Below are positions 1-11,089 of a DNA stretch of 64,000 nt, in pieces. The stretch is from Apoda limacodes. Lineage: Eukaryota > Arthropoda > Insecta > Lepidoptera > Limacodidae. The stretch is from positions 19,609,521-19,673,520 of the forward strand of contig OX291544.1 of the NCBI GenBank assembly GCA_946406115.1, in the 5' to 3' direction. Position numbers and translations under genes: made by a program. Below the pieces are notes generated by a model, which worked only from the letters and a program-made list of their open reading frames with translations, was not told where the DNA came from and did not search any database. Every line of letters begins with the position of its first letter. The first letter of the stretch is position 1.

Positions 1-240
1 ATACACTAAAAGGTCACCAGTCGAGCGACCGTGGCGAAAGCCATATTGACGGTCACTGACCAGATTGTGTTTTTCTAGGTATCTTAGAAGCTGTGTGTTG
101 ATCACACGCTCCATCACCTTGGAGAGGAGTGAGGTAATGGCGATCGGCCTGTAATTCGATGGATCTGATCTATCGCCCTTTTTGGGCACCGGGTGCACGT
201 TCGCAGTCTTCCATGAAGACGGAAATTGCCTAGTGTGGTA
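1..240 (-). mobile_element. Non-LTR retrotransposon (LINE) reverse transcriptase fragment
   Basis: Read on the minus strand, this piece encodes the finger/palm start of a LINE reverse transcriptase: VPKKGDRSDPSNYRPIAITS, then a VMERVINTQLL-type helix, then YGFRHGRST. This matches RT motifs 1-2 of CR1/jockey-type LINEs. The fragment runs off the left edge, so the rest of the element may continue outside. Short related pieces recur at about 16190, 32820, 51150 and 54755. The exact clade is uncertain. Confidence 0.8.
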
Positions 241-2460
241 GAATAAGTAATAACTACTTCTTAGTTTTTAATAGTCGTATTACAAAAAATTAAACAACTA
301 TAATGTCACGTTCCCGTTTACGCTTGTTGCTTTTTGCCTGTCAATCGTAATCATGATTTGTTAGAATGAATAGATGGAGATAAAGAAAACAAACTTAAGG
401 ATAAGGATAAGGAATTAACCTAGGATAGGACTTTGTTACCTGTGTAGAGTTGGCACAGATAACAGAATACCTACCTACTAACCACGCAACAAAAAATCAC
501 ACCTACTTTTAATAACATATCCAGGAATCAAATCTAATAATAATTATTTGAATTTAGTAGGTTGCTGAGAACACTTTTGAATCGTCGATACAATCTATTT
601 AACAACGTGAATTTGTGCCGAAAAGAGCCGGTAAGATTCTTAATTATTATTATTAAAAGTAATTATACAATACTTTGTTAATCAACAAACAAGTAGGTAT
701 ACAATCTGTATTGAAACACATCAGGATGATACTAATTCTATCGCAATGTCTTATTTACAGATGGTACAAAAAAAACTCTGTATGGCAACACTTTTTAGTT
801 TAAAACGTAATAGCACAATCTGGACAGTAGGTCCTGTATCTACATACTACATTCACTTTATCTATCGATCAAAATCTTTAGTCAAAAGCCGACGGCACGC
901 GACGCCATTGTTTGTTTGAATTGAATATGAGTGAAATTCGTTATTTAAGTTGTTTTTGTAATAAAATGGGTTAATTTCATTAGCAAATACAACAAGATGA
1001 TTCTGTGTGTTAGAATCTTTGAAAATACAAATTGAATCAAGGGCAAGATATGTATCTCTACATACATATTTTTTATCAACGGGAGACCATCGCAAACATC
1101 AAAGGTTTCCGTCATATGATGCCTGCAGAAGCATGTCACTGCGGCTACAAATACTATTATCTGTGCTGCGTGTGAAGAAGAGGATAACAGTCGCATTTAA
1201 CTTCATAACAGTGGAAATGCTACGAAATGTGTGTAGCGGCGCGTCTCTTTGTTAACAACAATGGAGTCAACTTTGAATCATTTTTGTAAATGTTACGTAC
1301 CTACGGGAAGGAAGCAAATGTTTGAAATAGAAGTTAAAATACTCAAAAGTTTTTTTTTTGTTTAGTGTTCAGTTCACTTTGAACCGCTTTTGTGTAAACG
1401 TACGTGCGTACGTACCTAGCTAATTTTTAAAATAGGAAGTTAAATAGGGTTTTAATTCAGTGTTTTAGTAAGTAAAGGTTACTTTGAATCATTTTTGTGA
1501 ATTAAGATAGGTACCTACATAGGTAGTTAATGTTTGAAAAAGAAGATAAGTACAGTGTTAGTGAATATACCTATGTCATTGAGCCATTGTTGTTAAAACT
1601 GAAATTTTTTAATGCAGTGCTAAGTGAAAAAGTTTAGTGAAAAAGCTTTTTAGTTAAGTGGGTAGCTTTTAGCCATCCTGTTTTTATTTTTGCGTAGCGT
1701 CGCACAAATTCGCGTTTCTACGCCGAAAAAAGTACCAGGAACACATAAACGACAAGAGCGTACACGTTGTAGGTAGATAATTGTGTTACTGGAGTCGTAC
1801 GAATTCAAAAGTACGAGATTCTCATAAATAAGCGGGTGGCATATTCTAAAGTTCATTATACTTTATGGTCAAGTCAGAAACGTAAAATTATTTTATGAAA
1901 TTAGTATGAAAAACTGAAATGCCGATTTTCAGCGTGAAACTGTGAATAATGATTGCTGAGTAGGTGCACTCTTACCCCCTTTAGGGATTTGGGGCATTTC
2001 CGTTACACTCTGTATATATATACATATATACATATATATAGTGTTTTTTTAAATTTTGTAAAATAGATTAACATTTCGCTAAACTTTACTCTGATTAGTT
2101 TCTAGTTTAATGAATTAACTAACAATTATTATAATTTATTTTATCTTGTATTTTTATTCCTAGAAATGTATAATAATTTGCCTTTTGTTGTTTGTGTGTA
2201 ATTATCTCATTGTGTCTGATTGTGCTACTTATATATAATGTTAAATAATAATTTTCTAAAAGGCACTTCACATAATATGTTAGAAGTTACAGTACGGTCA
2301 GTTGCAAAACCGCATATAGAATTTCAAAACAAAATAGAATGGCAAGGCGTAGTCACTCACACACTTAAAGAAATAAAGTAATATGTCTTGTAGAACCTGA
2401 GTAATATTAGTTTTATTTAATATTGTATATAATAATTTCAATAAGAAAATTATCTTATTC
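241..2460. other. Gene-free AT-rich stretch
   Basis: No reading frame here looks coding; the short ones lack any recognisable domain. A short TA/CATA-rich simple repeat lies at about 2010-2041. A GTACGTGCGTACGTACC-type run sits near 1400. I see no RNA gene and no convincing promoter. Confidence 0.6.
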
Positions 2461-2461
2461 G

Positions 2462-2545
2462 TAGCCTAGTGGAAAGACGTATCAGATATTAATACGTGTA
2501 CTCAGTGTAATGCAGGTTGTGGATTCGAATCTCACCTTATGCCTT
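2462..2545 (+). repeat. tRNA-like SINE head
   Basis: An A-box-like TAGCCTAGTGG is followed about 50 bases later by a B-box-like GGATTCGAATC, then a T-rich stretch. This is the RNA polymerase III promoter layout of a tRNA-derived SINE. The cloverleaf is too degraded for a functional tRNA. The body of the SINE was not delimited. Confidence 0.5.
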
Positions 2546-2639
2546 TCTTTTTGTTTTTGTTACATTTTACGAATTATGAATATTTTGATCAGTTAAATAG
2601 CTTAGACCAATTTTCTAATAGCTATTACGTTAGTAGCCG

Positions 2640-2745
2640 ACACTACGTGTATGAGGGCTCCGATACAACAAACGTGATTTTTTTGCCGTTTTTATAGATA
2701 ATGGTTCGGAACCCTTCGTGTGCGAGTCCGACTCGCCTATTTAGT
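2640..2745. repeat. Partial copy of the GGTTCCGTACC palindromic-end repeat
   Basis: Contains the CCCATACAACAAACG-type block (here CCGATACAACAAACG), TTTTTGCCGTTTTTATAGAT, GGTTCGGAACCCTTCGTG and GAGTCCGACTCGCC. The same blocks, in the same order, form the right half of the longer copy at 49193-49460. It is an interspersed repeat common in Lepidoptera; the left half is missing here. Confidence 0.6.
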
Positions 2746-2774
2746 ATAACTTCTATTATTTTCAATTACAGTAA

Positions 2775-3228
2775 GCAAGCGCCGCCGCATAGATCCGACT
2801 ATATCAGAACAGATCTGTTCCTCTAATATTGTCCCAAATTTCTACACAGTGAGCCCTAATGACTCTGTAGTTTTTTCATTTCGCATGTCCCATCTTTGCA
2901 CCATCAAACCCCATAGGTTTTCTATGGACCAGTCGCAGTCATCCACCCCCACATATTAAGTGATATCCGTCCAGATTCCATATTTGGGACAACATTTGTT
3001 CTGCATAACGGGTTCCAGTTCTGCGCCACAAATAAAGCCTCCCGTTTTCAGATGATACAAACGACTTCTCATTGGTGAATAAGGAGTGCTCCCACTCAAA
3101 ATCTAAATACTCCCTTGCAAACAACAATCTATTTTGTTTATGGGTATTAGTTAAAAAGGGTTTTTTAGCTGGCTTTCTATGATGCAATCCTTCAATATGC
3201 AGAGCTCGACGAACAGTGTGTGTTGTAA
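2775..3228 (-). pseudogene. Tc1/mariner-type transposase, C-terminal fragment
   Basis: The minus-strand frame from about 3228 down reads through RRALHIEGLHHRKPAKKP, a WEHSLFTNEKSF block and GRLYLWRRTGTRY, followed after a frame change by WSIENLWGLMVQRWDMRNE and a C-terminal PRRL-like end. This is the DDE domain of Tc1-like transposases. The aspartate expected in the FTDEKSF block reads N, and the IENLW block carries the third catalytic acid. There is at least one frameshift near 2940 and stops further on. The N-terminal DNA-binding part is absent: directly upstream lies the TTAGG tract and the end of an R1-clade element. Inactive. Confidence 0.75.
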
Positions 3229-3248
3229 CCTAACCTAACCTAACCTTT
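3229..3248 (-). repeat. Telomere-type TTAGG tract at the retrotransposon tail
   Basis: The plus strand shows about three and a half CCTAA units, that is GGTTA/TTAGG units on the minus strand, the insect telomeric repeat. It lies exactly between the poly(A) tail (seen as poly-T) of the R1-clade element and the Tc1-like transposase fragment. Established knowledge: several lepidopteran R1-clade elements (TRAS and SART families) insert in TTAGG repeats. This tract is far too short to be a telomere. Confidence 0.75.
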
Positions 3249-3527
3249 TTTTTTTATCGAAGAGAAATCCCTTTACGGACTATCCGCAGTTGGCTAGACT
3301 GCAGACGTGTGTGAGACTCACCCAACAAATGCTGGGAATATCCACTAAAACTCTCCGGTTTCCAACTGAGCCCTTGATGGGGGCAAAGTGGGGTCCTGAT
3401 AGATTTCGCCACTTTGCCTCCGGGCTGCCCAGCTCGAACGCTGGGCTCCACCAAACTGCTCTAGGGGAAACGCTAGAACAGTTTTCAGACGGTTACGACC
3501 GTAGTGCAATGGCGTGCGTGAGGCCAA

Positions 3528-4349
3528 TCACGCACGCCGGCCGCCAATGGTGGGGTCACTAGGCAGGGCCAAAGCGATATTGGCCCGCCTTCTCCTACCG
3601 GTCCGTCTGCGGTGGAGAGGGGGTGCAAGAGGGTTTTCCTCACGCTCCCTGTCCATGGCCTCTTTCTGGGACATCACGTCCTCACAGAAGCAGGCTACAG
3701 CCTCCCATTCCGCTTCGCTGCCGATCATAGCTCCTACGATGCTAGGCAGCGAGAGGTTACCACCTCCGAGCGCAGCAATCAGTTCGCTGCGCTCCAGTCG
3801 CCACGCTGAGCACTCTACGAGTGTGCGCTCAGCTGTGTCATCGGGAGCGCCACAGTGGTGACATTGCGGCGTTTCCTCCCGATTAGCGACGCGGTGCAAA
3901 TAGTGTCCGAAGGAACCATGCCCAGACAGCACTTGCACCATGCGGAATGTGAGGCTGCCATGCCGGCGCCCTACCCACTCCTCCAACACAGGACGAATGG
4001 CTTCCACCGTCCGTTGGCCGGCCTCTGGAGCGCGGAGTGCCTCCTTCCACTGGCGCAAAGCCTCTTTCTGTGCCAGCGTGCGAACTCGCCGCACGTCTAT
4101 GGGTGCGGGTTGATCCCCCCGTCTTCTGGCAGCGGCCCGATATCGATGCACATTCGAGAGCACCTGTGCATCAACATCCCACGGAAGTACGCCTGCTAGG
4201 ACACAAGCGGCCCGGTGGCTGATCGTGCAATAAGCTCGCACGGCTCGAGCCGCAATCACTCTCTGCGGAAGACGCAGAAGAGCCCTAGTTCGGATGGAGA
4301 TGCATTCCGCCCAGATCGGGGCCCCGTACAACGCCATCGATCTTACCAC
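3528..4349 (-). pseudogene. R1-clade ORF2, C-terminal domain with Cys/His motif
   Basis: Continues the RT frame after a frameshift near 4345 (MVRSMALYGAPIWAE is a standard block after the thumb). The region then gives QRVIAARAVRAYCTISHRAA and ends with CHHCGAPDDTAERTLVEC. In R1-clade elements this last block is a CCHC zinc motif; here the expected histidine appears to be arginine, so the motif is likely broken. The frame ends at 3528 and is followed by the 3' UTR. Confidence 0.8.
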
Positions 4350-5605
4350 CCCGTGGTACAGCCGGCGGCAAGCTGACGATGGCCCTCCAGATTAGGGAGA
4401 AGCCTTCCGAGTGCGGCTGCAGCGGCACAGAGCCGGGGAGCGAGAAGTTTAAAATGCTCCTCGAAACTCCACTTGGGGTCCAGTACGAGGCCGAGATACT
4501 TCATATGTCCCTCTATTGGAATTCTGGACCCCTCCACTCGGACTCGGAGCCCCGATGGGATCCTGCGACTTGGAGTGTGGAACGCTAATGCCCTAGATTT
4601 TTCTAGGGCCACTTCCAGGCCCAGGAGGCGAATGCGTCGCATGACTAACGACGAGCCAACTGCCGCAAGATGGGCAGCCTCCTCCACTGTCTTCGGTTTC
4701 GCTACAACAAGTGTGTCGTCAGCGAAGCAGACAACCTCCATCCCAGGCAGGAGTTTGCCACGCAGGACCCAATTGTACCCCAGGTTCCATAGCAGAGGAC
4801 CCAGTACCGAACCCTGAGGCACACCTGCCGCCATTGTCCATGAGTGGACGCAACCATCTGACTCCTCGTAAAGGGCCTCCCGGTTACCGAGGTAGTCCTT
4901 CACGAGGGCGCGGAGGTACGGAGGCACTTCATGATATAAGAGTGCCTCCTCTATACACTCATGGGGGAGGCTGTTAAACGCGTTGCGGATGTCCAACGAC
5001 ACTGCAATGATAGTCTCCCCCTTTTCTGTCGCCCTCTCGGTCCATTCTTTGAGGCGGGCCACTGCATCCACTGTAGACCGACCGGTGCGAAACCCGTACT
5101 GACAATCGGCCAGGCCCGGCCCCACGTCTTCTAGATGCCCGACGATCCGGAAAGCGAGGATTTTTTCCAGGCATTTACCAGCCTCGTCAAGCAACACTAG
5201 TGGCCGATATGCCGACGGTTGGTCAGCTGAGCGGCCCTCCTTCAAGAGAAGGCAGAGTTTTCCTGCCTTCCACCTGTGGGGGAAACGGCCCGTAGCGATG
5301 CATTTGTTGAGCAACGCCCGGAACCACTCCTCTAGCGGTCCCAGCGCCAGAGACAGAACCTTTGCTGGGACCCCATCTGGCCCGGGTGCTTTACTTTTGC
5401 ACCGAAGCCGGTACCGCACAGCGCCGAACTCACCATCCATCACTAGAGGTCCTTCATCCCACCTCGACTGAGGAGCCACTGGAGGCGTCATTCTAGGGGG
5501 CTCAAATGGACCAGGGTCCGGGAATAGAGAGCCCAGTACCCTATTTAGAAGTTCCCCTTCCATTGAGGACGTGGAGGAAGCAGCGGATTTATACTTCCTC
5601 CTCAC
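4343..5605 (-). pseudogene. R1-clade ORF2, reverse transcriptase domain
   Basis: 420 open codons with the ordered LINE RT motifs: KSKAPGPDGVPAKVL, PSAYRPLVLLDEAGKCLEK, YGFRTGRSTVDAV, VSLDIRNAFNSLPHE (first catalytic Asp), GVPQGSVLGPLLWNL and the catalytic CFADDTLVVAK box, followed by LGLEVALEKSRAL and a GHMKYLGLVLD thumb motif. The catalytic residues are intact, but the frame shifts at about 4345 into the C-terminal part and it is not joined to the endonuclease. The listed ATG is only the first in the open stretch, not a true start. Confidence 0.85.
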
Positions 5606-5878
5606 CGCCCTGTAAGGACGCCCCCATGCGTCATCTTCCAGGAGCGCTATGAAGCGCTCCCATGAATCCTCCTTGGCCCTGAAGATTTCAGTTCGCAGGG
5701 CCTTCTGGGCCTCTGTACGTTTGCCGAAGGTATTCCTCCTCCTCAGGCGTGGTTGTGGTGCTCATATTGATGGTGCGCAGGTCAGAAATTTCCTGTGACC
5801 ACCAGTACACCTGACTCGTGAGACCTCGTATCGGATATATATGTGATCCGATAGGGTCTCCACATCCTCCGCCACTCG

Positions 5879-6417
5879 CTAGTCATTGATGTTACCGGCA
5901 AGAGCGGGGGTGGCAAAGGTCACGTCTACTATCGACGTGCCCTGCCACCGGACGCACGTAGGAACGGACCCTCGGTTGACGACCTGCAGCCCCAACTCTA
6001 ATGCCCATGACTCCAGGTCGGCTCCCCGAGCATCAGTGCCAGGGCAACCCCAGGTGCGGGACTTCGCATTGAGGTCCCCAGCCACCAATACCGATAGGGG
6101 CGAAGCCCTCCCAACTGCTCCCTCAACCGCAGTCAGGAAGGAATCAAAATCCGCCCGACTGCGGTTTGGGAGAAGTACGTTGAAATGACCACTACTTCTC
6201 CCCATTTCCCCACCACGAATCCCGGCCCCCTTTCCCTAAGGATAAGTGTGGGGGCCGAGGAAGCAGTTGCCACCATTATAGCAGCGGAGCCGTCTGTCGA
6301 TGCCAACCAGCTGGCAGTCGATGGGACGAAGTACGGCTCCGCCACCACCGCCAAGTCTACTTCCCACTCCGCGACAGTTTGACACAAGAGGTCCTGCGTC
6401 GCCGCGGAGTGGTTCAC
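5879..6417 (-). pseudogene. R1-clade ORF2, endonuclease domain, frameshifted
   Basis: The start MNHSAATQDLLCQTVAEWEV followed by LAVVAEPYFVP is the N terminus of an APE-type endonuclease of R1-clade LINEs; the E of AEPY is the metal-binding glutamate. A frameshift at about 6170-6205 moves the rest to another frame, which shows VLVAGDLNAKSRTWGC (the GDxNA motif) and DVTFATP (residue set near the C-terminal catalytic region). The open frame ends at 5879, and 5878-5606 is not open in one frame. In an active element this enzyme nicks target DNA to start target-primed reverse transcription. Confidence 0.8.
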
Positions 6418-6418
6418 G

Positions 6419-8100
6419 TTACATCGCAGAAGGTTGAGCAGACCAGAAATTAATGTTGTTCCATTTCAAGCTCCTGCGGAGCTCCAACTGCCGCTTTCCC
6501 GCCAGTGGCGGGCAAGCGTCCTCGAACCGGGGGAGGGCTAAATTTTTGGCCCCCCATTCGGTGGTAAGCCAATTCAGTCGTTTAGCGTCGGCACACACAG
6601 CGCATTTTAGTGGCGCCTGGCACCCTGCAGCATTGTGCCCATCGGCACCGCAGCGATAACAGAGATTGCTGCGATCTTTGGACGATGTGCCTCGTTGACC
6701 TGCGTGTCCAGCACCCATACACCTGTAGCACCGCATTGGGCGCTGGTCTACCAAGTGAATTGTGGCAGGGCACCAACCGACAACAACCTTGCCAGCCGCC
6801 GCAAGACGCTTTATGATATCCACAGGATCCGACACTCGGGAAGCGCCCGCCCCTTGTGGTCCTGTGTGTATTTGTCCTATTACTATATTGAGACAACCGG
6901 CCTTCTCTGCCAGGGCGATTCCCAGTTCGTCAACAGTAACCGAGTCGTCTAGATTTGTGACTCGGATTTCTGCCGACTTCGATGGGCGACTGATTTTCGC
7001 CGCATCCCCTAAGGCCGTTCTTACTTTTTCCGCCAGTTTGTCAGCCTGGGCTGATGTTGTCTCCTTGGGAAGCTCGATCAATTGGACCCCCGTGATGGTG
7101 GTCCGGAACTTTACCGGGCCTATCCCTAGCTCTGTCAGGCTGACACTTTGTTTGGCCCTGGTAATGGTATTGGCATATGTCATACCTTCCACCACTGCCT
7201 CCGGACTTAACGCTATTACAACCGCTTGGGTCTTGGGCGTCTTGGGCACCCGGGATTGGTTTTTCTTCGCAGGTTTTGCTGCAGCCGCCTCCTTGGATTT
7301 TTTAGAACTCTTCTTCTTGGTGATAGTGCGGGGTTTTTTTTGGAGCTGGCGGAGTGCCGGAAGTTCCTTGCTGAGGTTTTCCCTTCTTTGGGGGGCCTCC
7401 TTTATTTCCATTTGCCCGTTTTGGTAAATTTGCGGGCGGCATCAACGTGGTTGGTGGTGTTGTTGAGGCCTTCGCTGACCCAGAGGCGACTGGTGTTGTA
7501 GCCTTGGCTGACCCTGATGCGACTGTGGGATTTTTGCCACGCTTCGCGTCAGCTGCCAGTGGTGGCCGTCGGATTTTTGATAGAAGAAGACGTCCATCCA
7601 CCTCAAGATCGTCGAATCGTGCCGCAACCATGTCACCTTTTTGGTGAAGTAACTCACTCTGAAGCCCCCGGATCGCTTGCAGGAATTCAGCCCTCGTTTT
7701 TCTTCGCTGCCTTTATAAGCGCCTCACTTGTGGGATCTGGTGCTGGGTCCTCGGTTGCCGTTTTTTCACGACCTCCCTCGCTACCTGGCTGGCTCGTTCG
7801 GCGGGGTCCTTGGTTGGGCTCAACGAAAAGGGTCTCACCTCCCTCCCTCCTGTGGGTCCGCAGGTCCCTGTGTGGTAGCGGAATTGATGGCGGGCTTGCA
7901 TTCATAGGCGCAGAGATTAGGGGCGTGACTGAGGCTTGGGTAGCCTCGTTAGAAGTCGGCGATTTTTGTGTCTGGTGGGGCGGGGTGTCCTTAATAGGAG
8001 AAAGCAAAGAGGGTAGGGCGGGTAAGTCCTCATCCCTAAAAAGTTCGTCGACGTTCTCCAAGGCCGTGTAGACCGACGACTCAGAGATGGCTGAGGCCAT
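6419..8100 (-). pseudogene. R1-clade ORF1 (gag-like protein), frameshifted
   Basis: Starts at an ATG at 8100 (MASAISESSVYTALENVDEL) and continues in at least three frames: 8100-7687, about 7657-7302, then 7411-6419. The middle is rich in Pro, Lys and Ala, as usual for the disordered part of these proteins. The C-terminal part (7411-6419) carries CCHC zinc knuckles that bind element RNA. The first reads CYRCMGAGHAGQRG, its last cysteine replaced by glycine; the second, CYRCGADGHNAAGC, is complete; a third begins CAVC. The frame changes near 7680 and 7350 make a full product impossible. It ends two bases before the first ATG of the endonuclease ORF, a typical ORF1/ORF2 arrangement. Confidence 0.8.
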
Positions 8101-8650
8101 TGATACCCTAGATGGGGGTCCTGGACGGGGGGAAGGCTACATTGAATGGCCTGTTCTCTGCAGATATCTTACCTGTGAACAGGTTGCGCGCCACGACGGC
8201 TCAAACTTGAAAGTATTAAGACGGGGCCCCTCAATAGGAAATAATATACATGCTATTATAACGAGTACACTCAAGGCATAATTACGTGAACTGCGTTTTT
8301 TTTGTGTCTTTCACGGCAGGACAGGTTTGGAATAATTACAGCTGGAAGGTACTAAGCTATAATACTAAAGAGCACGAGTACATAGGAAAAAACAATCGTA
8401 AGCCGAGTGCACAGTTACATGATGCGGTTAGCGGTCCATCTTTTACGATGGAACGTTGCAGAAATAACTGTGGCCAGTGGGCACAAGTTAGTTAGTTAGA
8501 CTATTTGGGACTCCCATCATCACCCTCACGTTTCTAAGAACTAGGTGACTAGGATCCTCGAGAACTTTGGCCTGTAGGAAGGGTAGTTAAGGTAAACCAA
8601 GGGCCTGACGGGGCGGTCCGTGTGGTATACATCCACACTAGAGGAGCTTG

Positions 8651-9985
8651 TGTGAGTCCCCTACCTAAATCCCTAGCCTATAGCTTAGTAAAAGGCATGA
8701 AGTATGATGTGATGCTGTATTTAATAGTTATATTTAGTTACAGAAAAATATTACCAAACTTAGCAGTTGAAATTGTACAGGTTGTCGATCTCGTGCGCGT
8801 TCGTGAATATCACCTGTAGGTATCTCGCTTAGCCATTGTGTCGCGTGTTGTCCGCCTAAGTCCCACCGTTCGCTTGTCCATGCGTTAAAGACCTGGAATT
8901 GATGAGATAAAGTGTATATATTTTGAACATGGAAGAAGTTAAATGCTGTAAATGAAAATAAGCTAAATGTTGACAATTATAATTGTATTGATTGCTCCCT
9001 CCTTTACACCGAATCCATATTGTTAGTTCCATCGAGAATTTCATCAACGAAACTAACAAGATCGATTACCCGGGTATGACTCAGGTGTTATTCGCCAAAC
9101 CTCTCCCTCAGATACTATCATAAAACTAAACCAAGTTTATGATATTTCTTAAACGGGAACAATCAATGATTTTAACATTTAATTTACCTTCATAAAGTAG
9201 GTAAGTACCTATTCACAACACAAGCAAAATCGACATTCAAAACAAAATAGGTACAGAATGAATTTACGTTATCTATTCTTTCGGGTTACGATGGGCTCTC
9301 CCTGAGCCTATGATAAATGAATGTGTTGCTGAAATAAATGGGGTTAATACACGTAATATTTACAATGAGAGATCTCCCAAGTAACATCTACTTTTATAAC
9401 ACAAATAAAAGTTGAAGATTTAATGAATTTAAATATGTCTTTGCGAAGATACGAAATCTTTTTAAACTAGTTTACTAGAATAATTACAGTTTCGCTAATA
9501 TTTCGTTAATACACTGTAGTAACAAAAAAAAACACTAAACACTAGATATAAATTTTATAAAGTGGAAATCAAATGATCGTAAGTTTTGAAATTGTTTGAA
9601 TTTTTTGAATCAACGTGTTCCAAGTGGCAATTTTCCATCGTCAATGGACGCTACGGTTCTGTGAGAGCACCTAGTTTTGTACCCTTGTGTACCCTTCAAC
9701 GGCCAAGTCACACAATATTAACTATAATAATAAAGAAATCGCAGTAAGGAACCTTAGACTTGACACGACTTTGTCTAGATTCATTACTTTTAAGAGATAA
9801 ACAAGCAGCTCCATCGAGACTTGGCTTGTTTTTTACAGAATGTTTTTGGTGGGATTGTATCTTCGTGACAAGTTTCTTTACAACAATCCAAATATATTTA
9901 TTTACAAAACTTTAATCTAGCCCTTCCTTACGTATATGCGTGTGGAAAAATGTTATCCAGTCCCAAATAGTCTATCTAACTAACT
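8651..9985. other. Gene-free AT-rich stretch
   Basis: No coding frame, RNA gene or clear repeat could be identified. The short open frames on the minus strand at 8734-9059 have no recognisable domain. The missing N-terminal part of the Tc1-like transposase, expected on this side if the R1 element had simply inserted into it, was looked for and not seen. Confidence 0.5.
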
Positions 9986-9989
9986 TCAA

Positions 9990-10485
9990 CATACATAAAT
10001 ATTTTGTCACTAAGGTGACAAACAAGCACACGGTCCGCCTGATGGTAAGCGGTCACCGTGGCCTATGGACGCTTGCAACACCAGAAGTATCACTCGCGCG
10101 TTGCCGACCCTTCAAAAATCCAATAACTTCTTTCTTGAAGAACCCCATACTGTAGTCGTTAGAGAAAACCTTGGCAGGGAGCTCATTCCACAACCCAAGC
10201 GTTCGCGGGAGGAAATTGCTCTGAAACCGCACTGTACGCGACTATTTCGGTTCTAAAGTGTGAGAATGAATTCCCTGCCGATGGCGAGCGGTGCGATGGT
10301 AGAAAGTAGCCGTGGCCATCATTTCAAACAATTCCTCAGAACACATCCCATTGTACAAGCGGTAGAAGACACACAGGGAGGCAAAATCTCTCCTCAGACT
10401 TAAGGGTTCGATACGGCAAGAGAGTTTGGGATCGTCGACAATTCTCACAGCCCGTCGTTGAACCGAGTCAAAAGGTCCAAGCTGA
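9990..10485 (-). mobile_element. LINE ORF2 C-terminal end and 3' tail, fragment
   Basis: Minus-strand reading gives RRDFASLCVFYRLYNGMCSE, then FEMMATATFYHRTARHRQG, then (after a frame change near 10256) RTVRFQSNFLPRTLGLWNEL and a GFLKGRQRA block. This string is the C-terminal end common to several lepidopteran CR1/jockey-like LINEs. It is followed by a CACCTTAGTGACAAA-type tail (plus strand 10005-10025). Degenerate copies of the tail are seen near 46900 and 53300. Confidence 0.75.
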
Positions 10486-11085
10486 TATTCTTATCCTGAT
10501 ACACTGTAATAAATCTGAACAATTATATTATGTATAATTTTGTACAACATAACTTTGTCAATATAAACACGACGTTGTTCAAGATTTTTGATTCAAAGTC
10601 TGCTTGCCGAAATTTCATAATCAGAATATGTATTACCAGTTCTATAATCTAAGGCCCTCGTAAAATTTCTTTGAAACTTTCGATACGAGCAACATGATAC
10701 ATGAACATAAAATGGGCTCCACACACTACATGCAAATTCTAATTTACTTCTATATTATTAATCTTATTATATTATTATTAATCTGAATCTTCGTCTTTTA
10801 AAAGTTCATAAGTTTTTATACGAAACGTGTATATGACAACCCGTTATGTAAGAGATTGAGGGAGATATATCACCTTTTTATGATTATCATGTTAAAAACT
10901 ATCTATAGTCTTATAAAAGGAATAATTGTGAACTGTATGCGTTCATATTGTAAAAGTCGTTTAACTGTCGAAAAGTCTTAAGGTAGTCGTAACGATGACC
11001 ATTAACACGATGCATATATATTTTTCGTTTAAACGACAAAAAGTTGCATAAAAAGGTTCCTTAAAGGTCACCGCTGCGACTGATT
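10486..11085. other. Gene-free AT-rich stretch
   Basis: No coding sequence or recognisable repeat. It lies between a LINE tail and a BEL/Pao fragment. Confidence 0.5.
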
Positions 11086-11089
11086 CCGC

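Larger units (their letters stand above)
3249..8650 (-). mobile_element. R1-clade non-LTR retrotransposon, nearly full length, degenerate
   Basis: A two-ORF LINE on the minus strand: a gag-like ORF1 with zinc knuckles (8100-6419), then ORF2 with endonuclease, reverse transcriptase and a C-terminal Cys/His region (6417-3528), a 3' UTR of about 280 bases and a short poly(A) tail at 3249. It is GC-rich, unlike the AT-rich surroundings, as expected of a recent arrival with its own codon use. Several frameshifts break both ORFs, so it is dead. The 5' UTR extends upstream of 8100; its end (about 8650) is set only by the fall in GC content and is uncertain. The endonuclease, the spacing of domains and the TTAGG junction point to the R1 clade, perhaps TRAS/SART-like. 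Confidence 0.85.

Noticed and set aside
3290..8071. Many plus-strand open frames of 60-220 codons across the R1-clade element
   Set aside because: They are antisense shadows of GC-rich coding sequence on the minus strand and show no domains.
8734..9059. Two overlapping minus frames near the 5' end of the R1-clade element as extra genes
   Set aside because: No domain, signal peptide or splice context; the reading has no support beyond being open.
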